Made by a program: the position numbers and the translations under genes
Assembly: GCF_001602525.1 (NCBI RefSeq)
Contig: NZ_LSYT01000006.1
Location: 124,001 to 188,000 of the forward strand
DNA from: Flavobacterium chilense
Lineage (GTDB): Bacteria; Bacteroidota; Bacteroidia; Flavobacteriales; Flavobacteriaceae
Length of the DNA: 64,000 bases
Direction: 5' to 3'
Part shown: in pieces, positions 8,701 to 20,500 of the stretch
Layout: every line of letters begins with the position of its first letter
Position numbering within the stretch: position 1 is the stretch's first letter
Notes under the pieces: model-generated
Database searches by the model: none
Told to the model about the DNA's origin: nothing
What the model saw: only the letters and a program-made list of their open reading frames with translations

Positions 8701-11700
8701 ATTCAATATAAAGATTATGCTGTTTGGTTACAAAACGAATCATATTTAGAAGGTATTAAAAAATCGGAAGAATATTGGCTGAATCAATTTGCGGGTGAAA
8801 TACCAGTTTTAGATATACCAGGCTTTAAAACACGTCCGTTAGTTCAGACTTACAATGGAAATACGATCACACACACTTTTGGAAAAGAGTTTTTAGACCA
8901 GTTAAAAAGCTTTTCGCAACAATACGATGTAACCTTATTTATGACCTTAATGTCTGGGGTTAATGCGTTGTTGCATCGATATACAGGCCAGCATGATATT
9001 ATTGTAGGTACTCCAATAGCAGGAAGGGAACACCCGGATTTAGAGAACCAAATAGGATTGTTTTTAAATACACTTGTTATACGTACGCAGGTAAAAGAAC
9101 AAAGCACTTTTTTAGATTTGATAGTAAATCAAAAAGAGAAATTATTAGAAGCTTATGATCATCAGAATTATCCTTTTGATTTATTGGTAAGCAAATTAAA
9201 TCTGAAACGTGATACAAGTCGTTCTACTTTGTTTGATGTTTTGGTAGTTCTGCAAAATCAAACACAGTTAAAAAATATAAATACTGAGGAACTGTCAGAT
9301 ATAGAAATAAGCAATTTTAATTTTAATGATCAAACGGCTCAGGTCGATATCAGTTTTAGGTTTGTTGAAACAGATCTGTTACACCTTGCAATAGAATACA
9401 ATACAGATATCTACGAAGGATATTTAATCGAAAAAATGTTTTCTCATTTTGAATGCCTTCTTGTTAAATCATTAGAGAACCCTTTAAGAGCTATTGAGCA
9501 AATTGATTTCCTGACTGAGAAAGAAAAACAGCAATTGCTATTTGATTTTAATAATACTGAAGTGCTTTATCCAAAAGGCAAAACAATAGTTGATTTGTTT
9601 GAAGAGCAAGTATCAAATACTCCGGACCATATTGCGGTAATATTTAATGAAACTACACTTACCTATCGTGAACTTAATGAACAATCGAATCAGTTAGCTG
9701 CTTATCTAATCGAAAATTATACAATTGAATCTAATGATCTGGTTGGTATTAAATTAGATCGAAGCGAGCGTATGATAATTTCTATTTTCGGGATTTTAAA
9801 ATCCGGAGGAGCTTATGTACCAATCGATGTTAACTATCCACAGGAAAGAGTTGATTACATTGCAAAAGATGCCAGTCTTAAACTTTGTATTGACGAAAAC
9901 GAATGGGTAAAATTCAAATTAAATCAGAATTCATATCCAACAACATCGATCCAGTTGAGTCAATTAGATCATTTGGCTTATTGTATTTATACTTCAGGAT
10001 CTACAGGAAACCCAAAAGGAGTTTTAAATCATCATGCAGGTTTGTACAACAGATTATTATGGATGAAAGCATATTTGCAGGTAAACGATAAACAGGTTTT
10101 CCTTCAAAAAACACCTTATACTTTTGATGTTTCTGTTTGGGAATTAATTTTGCCATTTATTACTGGAAGTTCACTTATTGTGGCAAAACCGGATGGACAT
10201 AAAGAGGTTTTATATTTACAGGAAGTAATTGACAAAGAGCAGGTTACAATTATTCATTTTGTGCCATCAATGTTAGGATCTTTCCTGGAAAATGTTGAAA
10301 AAGGAAAAGGCAGTTCATTACGTCATATCATATGTAGTGGAGAAGAATTAACGGTTAGTACAGCACAACGCTCTAAAGAAAGATTCTCAGGCGTTGCATT
10401 ACACAACTTTTATGGCCCAACTGAAGCCGCAATTGATGTAACCGCTATAGATTTAAGTGAAGTTGAGGTAATTAGAGAAGGGGTAAGCATTGGTAAACCC
10501 ATTGCAAACACAAAAATATATATTGTTAATGATTCGCTTGAACTACAGCCTTTTGGAGTACCTGGAGAATTATTAATATCCGGAATACAAGTAGCAAGAG
10601 GTTATTTAAACCTTTCGGAACTTACAGAAAATCGTTTTATAGCAGATCCATTTAGAAAAGGTTATCACGTTTATCGTACCGGTGATATTGCAAAATGGCA
10701 ATCAGATGGCTCGATTCAGTATTTAGGACGAATTGATAATCAGGTAAAAATAAGAGGTAACAGAATTGAACTGGGCGAGGTTGAAAATGCTATTACAATG
10801 TTTAAAGCTGTTCAGCAAGTAGTTGTAGTAGCCAAAGAACTCAATTCAGAAAAAGTTTTGGTTGCCTATATCGTTGCAGAGAATGTTTTGGATAAAACGG
10901 AACTTCGTAGTTTCCTTCAGGGCAGGCTGCCAGAGTTTATGGTTCCGGGTTTTTATATTCAATTGACGCAATTGCCTTTAAGCTCGAATGGAAAAATCGA
11001 CCGAAAAAAACTTCCTGAAATCTCCTCTAAAGATATTGTTCGAAAAGTGTATGTTGCTCCGGTAAGCACTATCGAGAAAGAATTAGTTTCAATATGGCAA
11101 GATGTATTAGGACTGGAAAATATAGGTATTACCGATAATTTCTTTGAGCTTGGCGGACATAGTTTGATCATCGCACAAGTAATTAACAGAACCCAAAAGC
11201 AATTAGGCAGTACTGTAAATTACAAAGATTTCTTTAGTAATCCTACTATTTTAGGTTTAAGCAAAGCATTAGAAAGTAATCATTATGTTGCAATTCCGGC
11301 TATCCCAGAATCGACATCTTATCCTTTAACGCCTTCACAAAACAGGCTTTGGGTGCTGAGTCAGTTAGAAGGCGGTGAATTGGCTTACAATATGCCTGCT
11401 GCTGTTAAATTAAAAGGAGCTGTTGATGCCAATAAATTTCAGGAAGCATTTCTTAAATTAATTGCACGTCACGAAATATTGAGAACTTCTTTTAAAATTA
11501 ATCATGAAGGAGAGATTTCTCAGTTTATTGTTCCGGCTGAACAGGTAAAATTTAAAATTGAAAATAAAGATTTTTTACTAAAAGTTGATAAAGAACAAAT
11601 TCTTGAAGAGTATTTAAAAGAAGAGAATAATAAAATTTTTGATTTAGAACAAGCTCCATTAATCAGAGCTTCCATAATCAGGTTAGAAGACAATGAATTT

Positions 11701-14448
11701 TTATTTTTCTTATCGTTGCACCATATCATTGGTGACGGATGGTCCATAGAAGTTTTAATATCTGAGCTTATAAAAATTTATAATGCGCTAACACAAGCAA
11801 AAGAAATTAATCTGCCGGAACTAAAAATTCAGTATAAAGATTATGCAGTATGGTTACAGGAAAGTGCAGCGCAGGAAAATCATAAAATCGCAGAGCAATA
11901 TTGGTTGAATCAGTTTCAGGGAGAATTACCAATACTGGATTTACCAAGTTTTAAACCACGTCCATTACTTCAAAACTATAATGGAAATAACATTACACAT
12001 CAATATTCAAATGACTTTTTAGAAAAACTAAAAGCATTTTCGGTAGAACAGGATGTGACTTTATTTATGACTTTAATTACAGGTATAAATGCGTTGCTAC
12101 ATTTATATACAGGTCAGAATGATATTATAGTGGGAACTCCAATTGCAGGAAGAGAACACTCTGATTTAGAGAATCAAATAGGACTGTATTTAAATACCTT
12201 GGCAATTCGTACTATATTCAACGAAAATATTAGTTTTTCAGGGCTATTAAAAAAACAAAAAGAAACCCTGTTAGATGCTTATCAGCATCAAAGTTATCCG
12301 TTTGATGAATTGACAGAGAAATTAAATCTAAAAAGAGATAATAGTCGTTCTGCATTGTTTGATGTTTTGATTGTATTGCAAAATCAATCACAACTAAATA
12401 ATGTAAGTAATGAAACATTATCAGATCTAGAAGTAAGCGATTACAAAATTTCTAGAAAATCATCTCAATTTGATATGAGTTTCACTTTTGTCGAAACAAC
12501 AGGATTAGATTTAACGATTGAATATAATACAGATATCTACGATGCATATTTGATCGAAAGAATGTTTTCTCATTTTGAAAAATTACTAACTGAATCATTA
12601 GCCCAACCCGAATCAGTTATTCAAAAAACAACTTATCTAAAAGAAGAAGAAAAACAGCAATTGTTAGTTGACTTTAATAATACTACAGCCATTTATTCGC
12701 AAGAAAAAACAATTGTAGCTTTATTTGAAGAACAAATAGTTAAAAATCCGGATAATATTGCCGTTTTGTTTCAGGAGACAGAATTGACTTATACTGATTT
12801 AAATGAAAGAGCAAATCAGTTGGCGTATTATTTAAGAGAAAACTACGATATACAAGCGGATGACTTTGTTGGAATTAAATTAGAGAGAAGTGAGAAAATG
12901 ATTATTAGCATTTTGGGAATATTAAAATCTGGTGCTGCCTACATTCCAATTGATATTAATTATCCACAAGAAAGAATAGATTATATTGAAGATGACAGCA
13001 ATAGTAAATTAATTATTGATGTATCAGAATTCGAACGATTTAGTCAGGTTCAGGATAATTATTTGAAAAGTAATATTCAGAAAATCAATACTTCGAAGGA
13101 TTTAGCCTATGTAATTTACACTTCAGGAACAACCGGAAATCCAAAAGGAGTAATGGTAGAAAATAGAAATGTAATTAATTTAATTACACATCAATCTGCC
13201 GCCTTTGGTATTACATCAACAGAAAACATATTACAATTCTCTAATATATCATTTGATGCTTCGGTAGAGCAAATATTTTTAGCCCTTTTAAACGGAGCTT
13301 TGTTAAGTATTCCGGATAACGACACGATTTTAAATGCTGAAAAGTTAGAAGCCTTTATTGATGTACAAAAGATTACTCATCTGCATACCGTTCCTTCCTT
13401 ATTAGAAAATATTTCCCCTAAAAAATTCCCTTTTTTAAAGCGTGTAATTTCGGGAGGTGATATTTGCTCTTTGACGTTAGCCAATAGCTGGTGCGAGCAT
13501 TGCAATTTTTATAATGAATACGGGCCAACTGAAACAACTGTAACCTCTATTGAATTATTGCACAATAAGGGTAAAGATTTTTCAATAGGCAGACCAATCT
13601 CGAATACGCAGGTTTATATCGTTAATGAATTATTACAACCAGTAGCAATAGGAGTTACCGGAAAAATATTTATAGGCGGAGACGGTATAACCAGAGGATA
13701 CCTGAATAAACCGGAATTAACCAGAGACAAATTTATTTCAAATCCTTACAGAGAAGGTTCACTAATGTATGATACCGGAGATTTAGGTAAATGGCTGCCT
13801 GATGGCAATATTCAGTTTTCAGGCAGAAAAGATCAACAGGTAAAACTTCGCGGATATCGAATAGAATTAGGCGAAATAGAAACTGCTATAACACAATTTT
13901 CTAACGATTTGAAACAAGTGATTGTCGAACTAAAGGAAACAAAATCAGATAAATTTTTGATCTCTTATATAGTTTCAAATGAAGATATAGACATTCCTAA
14001 ACTGAAACAATTTCTTCAGGAAAAACTTCCGAACTACATGATTCCTGGTTTTTATATCACGCTGGATCATTTTCCATTGACACCTAATGGAAAGATCGAC
14101 AGAAAGGCTTTACCGGGAATATTGGACGAGAATGTAATTAAAAAGACATACATAGCGCCAAGAAATGAAACCGAGAAAAAGCTAGTCGAATTATGGCAAC
14201 AGGTTTTAGAAGTGGAAAATATTGGAGTCTTAGATGATTTCTTCGAATTAGGCGGGCACAGCCTAAAAGCAATGAAATTAATTGGCCTTATTACCAATGA
14301 ATTTGAAATAAAAATAGCGATAAACGATTTGTTCAAAAACATAATATTAGAAGAACAGGCAACTCTTATTGAAAATATTAATTCAATGTATGTTCATGAT
14401 ATTGAAAATGATGAAAGTGATGTTGAAACTGAAATTTTCTCTATTTGA
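5737..14448 (+). CDS. NRPS1: starter plus two elongation modules (Cdeg-A-T-C-A-T-C-A-T)
   Basis: This 2903-residue protein starts the assembly line. Residues 1-205 resemble only the C-terminal lobe of a condensation domain and lack HHxxxDG, as in some loading modules. Then: A1 (about 210-720; SGSTGQPKG near 385), T1 Ser767, C2 (from 819, HHIIGDG near 953), A2 (about 1261-1765), T2 Ser1809, C3 (from 1859, H1995-H1996), A3 (about 2302-2805), T3 Ser2842. Codes: A1 DASTIAAVC (Tyr/Phe), A2 DVWHISFID (Ser, compare EntF), A3 DAEHIGEVT (unassigned, E at 239). There are no epimerases, so residues should be L. The acidic tail ending DVETEIFSI probably docks to the TubC-like start of NRPS2, 69 bases downstream. 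No acyl-ligase or lipid-starter C domain is present. This is the first gene of unit 1. Confidence 0.92.
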   Translation: MNKSILPNKNKLTAKYWKKKTLNKTEFNEFGQFQINVENTFIDVTEINYFNKITTNNIVAQYTVVSAICSFLLKRLLTDFDGNFTSNFMINNPLFFSFSTDLKVSFKEYLQKIKNEILETLEHSDYDTTVIRDLSQLSNYSISFNSNATIKCNGVLLDIKINELGSIQINSFYVEGFVKSNVIVDLVNYLKSFLINLQDCINVNLSEYQLLSEEEKRKVLVDFNTTDIVFPEYKTIVDLFEDQVVKTPKNTAIIFKNKELNYLELNEKANQLANYISTHYKVNKGDVIGVFLPKSDFGIISLLAILKLGAIYLPIDINYPLERINFLIQDSGLNLLINTETNTINVNNCDIISISSVELKRYNSENINTVIFPKDLAYIIYTSGSTGQPKGVMVEHQSTINMFLDQIRTFEITAKDNIIWFASVSFDASISEILMTLNSGATLCVPTEDEIKDKDQFVVFLKETQSSVVTFPPSYLGLLSEDDISGFRCIITAGEPANKDTAIHITGLGIDYYNAYGPTECTVCVSIHKVTKDDFNKSIIPIGKPISNTKVYILDEQLQPLSIGVSGKIYVSGAGLARGYLNKPELTNEKFVVNPFTDGQQMYDTGDIGCWLPDGTIEFQGRKDEQVKLRGFRIELGEIENTILQYSKDLKQVVVEVKENNQEKVLIAYLVSNTIVDKSDLRSFLQSRLPDYMVPGFYVPLEKLPLTPNGKIDKKSLPELSGRDIIRKQYVAPRNKVEETLAEIWHEVLNIEAIGIHDDFFELGGHSLIVGQVINRINQQLGKTISFKTFFSNATIEKVTMHLKEGSYLPILKAPEAASYPLTASQNRLWILSQLEGGSLAYNMPGAVYLKGGFDTGKFEESFKILISRHEILRTNFKINDEGEVRQYVLPANKVNFKILNEDYSLIENQDDAIRNYLLKKNKEIFDLEKDSLLRASLIHVNKEEYVFFLSLHHIIGDGWTIELIIAEIVKIYNTLKQGKVVNSAALKIQYKDYAVWLQNESYLEGIKKSEEYWLNQFAGEIPVLDIPGFKTRPLVQTYNGNTITHTFGKEFLDQLKSFSQQYDVTLFMTLMSGVNALLHRYTGQHDIIVGTPIAGREHPDLENQIGLFLNTLVIRTQVKEQSTFLDLIVNQKEKLLEAYDHQNYPFDLLVSKLNLKRDTSRSTLFDVLVVLQNQTQLKNINTEELSDIEISNFNFNDQTAQVDISFRFVETDLLHLAIEYNTDIYEGYLIEKMFSHFECLLVKSLENPLRAIEQIDFLTEKEKQQLLFDFNNTEVLYPKGKTIVDLFEEQVSNTPDHIAVIFNETTLTYRELNEQSNQLAAYLIENYTIESNDLVGIKLDRSERMIISIFGILKSGGAYVPIDVNYPQERVDYIAKDASLKLCIDENEWVKFKLNQNSYPTTSIQLSQLDHLAYCIYTSGSTGNPKGVLNHHAGLYNRLLWMKAYLQVNDKQVFLQKTPYTFDVSVWELILPFITGSSLIVAKPDGHKEVLYLQEVIDKEQVTIIHFVPSMLGSFLENVEKGKGSSLRHIICSGEELTVSTAQRSKERFSGVALHNFYGPTEAAIDVTAIDLSEVEVIREGVSIGKPIANTKIYIVNDSLELQPFGVPGELLISGIQVARGYLNLSELTENRFIADPFRKGYHVYRTGDIAKWQSDGSIQYLGRIDNQVKIRGNRIELGEVENAITMFKAVQQVVVVAKELNSEKVLVAYIVAENVLDKTELRSFLQGRLPEFMVPGFYIQLTQLPLSSNGKIDRKKLPEISSKDIVRKVYVAPVSTIEKELVSIWQDVLGLENIGITDNFFELGGHSLIIAQVINRTQKQLGSTVNYKDFFSNPTILGLSKALESNHYVAIPAIPESTSYPLTPSQNRLWVLSQLEGGELAYNMPAAVKLKGAVDANKFQEAFLKLIARHEILRTSFKINHEGEISQFIVPAEQVKFKIENKDFLLKVDKEQILEEYLKEENNKIFDLEQAPLIRASIIRLEDNEFLFFLSLHHIIGDGWSIEVLISELIKIYNALTQAKEINLPELKIQYKDYAVWLQESAAQENHKIAEQYWLNQFQGELPILDLPSFKPRPLLQNYNGNNITHQYSNDFLEKLKAFSVEQDVTLFMTLITGINALLHLYTGQNDIIVGTPIAGREHSDLENQIGLYLNTLAIRTIFNENISFSGLLKKQKETLLDAYQHQSYPFDELTEKLNLKRDNSRSALFDVLIVLQNQSQLNNVSNETLSDLEVSDYKISRKSSQFDMSFTFVETTGLDLTIEYNTDIYDAYLIERMFSHFEKLLTESLAQPESVIQKTTYLKEEEKQQLLVDFNNTTAIYSQEKTIVALFEEQIVKNPDNIAVLFQETELTYTDLNERANQLAYYLRENYDIQADDFVGIKLERSEKMIISILGILKSGAAYIPIDINYPQERIDYIEDDSNSKLIIDVSEFERFSQVQDNYLKSNIQKINTSKDLAYVIYTSGTTGNPKGVMVENRNVINLITHQSAAFGITSTENILQFSNISFDASVEQIFLALLNGALLSIPDNDTILNAEKLEAFIDVQKITHLHTVPSLLENISPKKFPFLKRVISGGDICSLTLANSWCEHCNFYNEYGPTETTVTSIELLHNKGKDFSIGRPISNTQVYIVNELLQPVAIGVTGKIFIGGDGITRGYLNKPELTRDKFISNPYREGSLMYDTGDLGKWLPDGNIQFSGRKDQQVKLRGYRIELGEIETAITQFSNDLKQVIVELKETKSDKFLISYIVSNEDIDIPKLKQFLQEKLPNYMIPGFYITLDHFPLTPNGKIDRKALPGILDENVIKKTYIAPRNETEKKLVELWQQVLEVENIGVLDDFFELGGHSLKAMKLIGLITNEFEIKIAINDLFKNIILEEQATLIENINSMYVHDIENDESDVETEIFSI

Positions 14449-14517
14449 TTTAAAAAAAAGGAATAAGAAGAAGCAAAAGACTAAGGATAAATAAAATTCA
14501 ATAAAGCAAATAGCACA

Positions 14518-17500
14518 ATGCAAGCACTACTGAAAAAACTAAATAACTCTAATATAAAAATTGATTTAGTTGATGAAAAATTAGATATTCAGGCTCCCAA
14601 AGGAGTTATGACCGCAGACTTATTGAATGAGATTAAATTATACAAAAATGATTTAATCGAATTTATTTCTTCCTACAAGGCTAAAAAAGATAAACATCAA
14701 TTTATACCACAAGTTCCTATACAGCATAGCTATGTTTTATCTTCTTCTCAACATAGATTATGGCTGTTAAGTCAACTTGAAAGTGCCAGTGTTGCTTATA
14801 ATATGCCAAGTGTTTTTCAGTTAAAAGGAAATCTGGATATTTCTTCCTTAAAAAATGCATTTCAGTTGCTTATCGAACGTCATGAATCACTGCGTACGCT
14901 GTTTAAAGAAGAGTATGGAGAAGTGAGACAAATTATAGTACCTATTGAAGACATCAGGTTTCAATTAGAATATGAAGATATAAGCCATAATGCCAATTTG
15001 CCTGTAAAAGAAAAAGAAATCATTAAAAAAGAAATTGAATATTCATTTGATTTATCACAGGATTCTCTGCTTCATGCTAAATTAATTAAAACCACACAAG
15101 ATACCTATACATTTGTATGTGTAATGCATCACATTATAAGCGATGGATGGTCAAATGAGGTTATGATCAGAGAGTTGTTTACATTGTATAATTCTGCTTT
15201 AAATGAAGATCCATTAAGTCCACTACACATTCAATATAAAGATTATGCTGCCTGGCAACAAAATCAATTGAATGAAGCTGATATGGAAAAACATAAAGCT
15301 TATTGGTTGAGTCAGTTTGAAAATGAACTTCCAAATTTAAATTTGCCAACATATCAAATTAGACCAGCAATAAAAACTTATAATGGAAAGTCAGAGAAAA
15401 AGTTATTCAGCGATATTCTTGTAAAAGATTTTAATGCATTGTGTCAATCTCAGGGGAGTACCCTTTTTATGGGATTACTGGCAATTGTAAAAGTACTGTT
15501 CTATAAGTATACTAACCAGAAAGACATAAGTATTGGCAGTCCCATAGCAGGTAGAGAGTATTTGGATTTACAAAATCAAATTGGATTTTATGCGAATACA
15601 TTAGCTTTAAGAACCTGTTTTAAAGAAAAAGACAATTTTTCTGATTTGCTTGCTAACGTAAAAGAAGTTACGCTTAATGCTTACAAACATCAGGCGTATC
15701 CGTTTGATGAGCTGGTAGAGCAGTTACCACTGAAACGAGATATGAGCCGTAATCCATTATTTGATGTTATGATTACACTTCAAAATACGGATAATTTAAA
15801 AAGCGGTATATATCGTTTAGGTGAAATTGAGGTTCAAAACTATTACTTAGAAGAAGATACAATAAGTAAGTTTGATTTAAAATTTTCATTTATAGAATTA
15901 GATAAAGGATTAGATCTCATTATTACATATAATACAGATTTATATACTCAGGGTTTTATAGAAAGATTATTAGGTCATCTTGAAACATTATTGCAACAGG
16001 TGACAGAGCAACCCGAAAGAGCAATTAATTCACTAGATTATTTATCTACTGATGAAAAGCAGCAGTTACTATTTGATTTTAACAATACCACGGTTACCTA
16101 CTCAGAAGATAAAACACTAATAGATCTATTTGAAGAGCAGGCAGAAAAAACGCCAGATAGTATTGCCGTAATTTTTGAAGATAAAGAGTTTACTTATAAA
16201 GAAATAAATGAACTATCGAATCAGCTTGCGGATTACTTAAAAGCGAATTATTCTATTTCTACTGATGATTTAATCGGGATTAAATTAGAGAGAAGCGAAT
16301 TATTAATTGTTTCTATTCTGGGCGTATTAAAATCAGGTGCAGCCTATGTTCCTATTGATGCTGCTTATCCTCAGGAAAGAATAAATTATATTGAAAAAGA
16401 CAGTAACTGTAAAATAGTAATTGACTCAGATGAATTTGAAAACTTTATTGGAATCCGTTCATTATATAAGAATATAAATCCTGTAAAGACTATAAAGTCA
16501 AGCGATTTAGTTTACGTGATTTATACTTCAGGTTCTACAGGTAATCCAAAAGGAGTAATGATTGAAAATACCAGTCTGGTAAATTATCTGTTACACCAAA
16601 TAAATTTTTTAGAGATAAAGCCTAATGAACGAATTGCATTATTAGCATCTGTTTCATTTGATGCCTCTGTAGAACAAATATTTACAGCTTTACTAAGTTC
16701 GTCCGCTTTATGTATTATAAAAAAAGAAGATGTACTGGATGCTGAAAAATTAGAGAAAATAATAGAAAAATATGCTATTACTCATTTACATAGCGTTCCA
16801 AGCTTATTATTAAATTTAGATCTAAGTTCAGCTTCATCATTAAAAAGAATTATTTCGGCAGGTGAAAATTTCAAACCAGAATTAGCAGCTAAGTACATCG
16901 ACAAATATAATTTGTATAATAAATATGGTCCTACAGAAACAACTATTTCATCTACAATTGGTCAGATCGTAAATAAAGATGAAATATCGATTGGAAAACC
17001 AATTTCAAATACACACATTTATATATTAAATGACGATTTAGTGCCTGTTTCGTTGGGTATAATTGGCGATATGTATATTTCCGGATCAGGATTATCAAGA
17101 GGATATTTTAATAATGCAGCACAAACCGAATCTAGTTTTGTTTCTAATCCTTTTCAGGAAGGATCAAAAATGTATAAAACCGGAGATTTAGGAAAATGGC
17201 TTCCGGATGGTTCTATTGTATTTGAAGGAAGAAAAGATTTTCAGGTAAAGATAAGAGGACACAGAATAGAATTAGGTGAAATCGAAAATGTTATTTTAGG
17301 ATATACAACATCATTTAATCAGGTTGTTGTAGACGTAAGAGAAAAAAATTCTGAGAAAGTATTGGTTGCCTATTATAGTACTGATGGTATTATTGATAAA
17401 TCAGAATTAAGAAGCTACCTGCAAAGTAAATTACCTGATTATATGGTGCCTGGTTACTATTTAGAATTAGATAGTATGCCATTGACTCCAAACGGAAAAA

Positions 17501-20500
17501 TAGACCGCAAATCTTTACCGGGTATTTCTGGAGAAGATCTTATAAGACGTGAATATGTAGCTCCAAAGACAAATACAGAAGTTAAACTGGTTAAAATCTG
17601 GGAAGAAGTTTTAAATGTAGAAAAAGTTGGAATAACAGATAATTTTTTTGAATTAGGAGGGCATAGTTTAATTATTGTTCAAATTATCAATAAGACTTTT
17701 AAAGAGCTAGGAAAAAGTATTTCTTTTAAGGATTTCTTTGCTAATCCAACTATCAAAGGTTTAAGCAAAATAATGTATGAATCCAATTATGTAGCTATAC
17801 CATTGGCACCACGATCAGATTCTTATATTGTGACTTCTTCTCAAAACAGATTATGGTTATTGAGTCAGTTGGAGGGAGGATCATTGGCATATAATATGCC
17901 AGTAGCCATAAAACTTAATGGAATTCTGAATGATGAAGTTTTTCAAAATGCTTTCAGATATTTAATAAATAAACACGAAATTCTTCGTACTTATTTTAAA
18001 ATCAATGAAGGAGGATCATTGCGTCAATTCATTCTTTCGGAAAAAGAAGTTAATTTTAAAATCGATTTTTTCGATTATGAAGGCAAACAACCACAAGATA
18101 TAGAGGATCTTATTATCTCATTAAACAATAAAGAGTTTAACCTTGAAGAAGCACCACTAGTTAGAGCAAGTTTATTAAAAATATCTGATACAGAACATAT
18201 TTTCTTTTTCTCTCGTCATCATATCATAGGAGATGGCTGGTCATCTCAAATAATGACCTCAGAAATCATTAAAATCTACAATACATTAATCGAAGGAAAA
18301 GAAATACATTCATCTGCTCTAAAAATTCAGTACAAAGATTATGCAGTTTGGTTAAAAAACGAATACAATCTAGCATCCATTAAAAAATCAGAAGACTATT
18401 GGCTTGAGCAATTTTCAGGAGAAATTCCAGTGTTAGAATTGCCTGGATTCAAAACACGTCCATTGGTGAAAACTAATAACGGAACCCAGTTATCATATAC
18501 TTATTCAGAAGATTTTTTAAACAAATTAAAGAATTTCTCCAAACAACAAAATGTCACTTTGTTTATGACTTTAATGGCCGGAATCAATACTTTATTGTAT
18601 AGATATTCAGGACAGAAAGATATTATCATTGGTACACCATTAGCAGGTAGAGAACATCCGGATTTAGAGAACCAAATAGGGCTGTATCTCAATACCCTTG
18701 CAATCCGCACACAATTCAAAGAAGAAAATAGCTTTTTAGATTTGATTGCCGTACAAAAAGAAACACTATTAGAAGCATATCAATATCAAAATTATCCTTT
18801 CGACTCCTTAGTAGATAAACTAAGTTTAAAACGAGATACCAGTCGTTCTGTTTTGTTTGATGTAATGGTGGTACTTCAGAATCAGAATCAGCTAAAATCA
18901 TTAAACAATAATGAATTCCTAAACGGATTAGAAATTGAGGAATATAGTTTTGAAAGAAGAACGGCCCAATTTGATATTAGTTTTCAATTTGTGGAGTCAG
19001 AGAGATTGTCGCTTTCAATCGAATATAACACAGATATTTACGATGCTTTTTTGATCAATCGAATATTTAAACACTTTGAACAATTATTAGAACAAGCTAT
19101 TACTGCTCCTCTATTAGAACTAAGACATATTGATTATTTATCTTCTAATGAAAAATATCAAGTTGTATTTGACTTTAATGATACTGCAGCTTTTTATCCA
19201 AAAGATAAAACAATACTCGATTTATTTGAAGAGCAGGTAGTCATGACACCTAATAACATCGCAATTGTTTTTGATGGAAAAAAACTTATTTACGAAGACT
19301 TAAATGAAGAGACTAACCAGTTAGCAGAATATTTAAAAGAAAATTATGCAATTAGTCATAAGGATATAGTTGGAATCAGGCTCGATCGAAGTGCATCCCT
19401 TATTATTTCGATTTTGGGAGTATTAAAGGCAGGAGCTGCTTATGTACCTATTGATCCTACTTATCCACAGGATAGAATAGATTATATTGAAAAAGACAGT
19501 GCCAGTAAAGTCATCATTGATGAAGCATTATTCGAAGAATTTAAATTGGTTCAGTATAAATATTCGAAATCGAATGTAAAGAAAATCAATTCTCCCACTG
19601 ATTTGGCGTATGTTATTTATACATCCGGAACGACAGGTCATCCTAAAGGAGTTCAGGTAGAACATCATAACTTAATTAATTTATGTTATTGGCATCGTAC
19701 CGCATTTAAAGTTACTGGAGATAGCCGTGGAGCATTATTCTCCGGAGTTGGGTTTGATGCATCGGTTTGGGAAATTTTTCCATACCTGATTAGTGGAGCT
19801 TCTTTATACCCAATTGGTGAAGACGAGATACGACTGAATTTGCAAAAATTGGCTGATTTTTATAATACCAATGAAATTTCACATACCTATCTGCCTTCAG
19901 CCATTTGTAGTGATCTAACCAATTCCGGACTTGTAATAGAAAAAGTAAAATTTCTGGTTGGAGGAGAAGCTTTAAAAATAGACAAAGGTTCCGTATTAGA
20001 AATTTATAACAATTACGGACCTACAGAAAATACGGTTGTAAGTTCATTTTATAAAGTAAATCAGGATCATAAGGGAATCATCCCGATAGGAAAACCAATT
20101 TCGAATACCCAGATTTATATTTTGGACGATCAGCTACAAATTTTGCCTGTAGGTGTTACGGGTAAAATTTATGTATCAGGAGCAAGTGTTGCGCGTGGTT
20201 ACCTAAATAACGAAGCGCTTACTGCCGAGAAGTTTATTACGAATCCTTTTGAAGAAGGAAAAAGAATGTATGATACAGGTGATTTAGGCCGCTGGCTTGT
20301 AGATGGAAATATTGAATTTTTAGGCAGAAAAGATCATCAGGTTAAAATAAGAGGCTACAGAATTGAACTTGGAGAGATCGAAAATACAATTTTAGAGTTC
20401 TCAAAAACATTAAAACAAGTTATTGTAGAAGCCAAAGAACTAAAATCAGAAAAAGTTTTGGTTGCTTATATCGTAACAGAAAAAGTTTTGGATAAAACAG

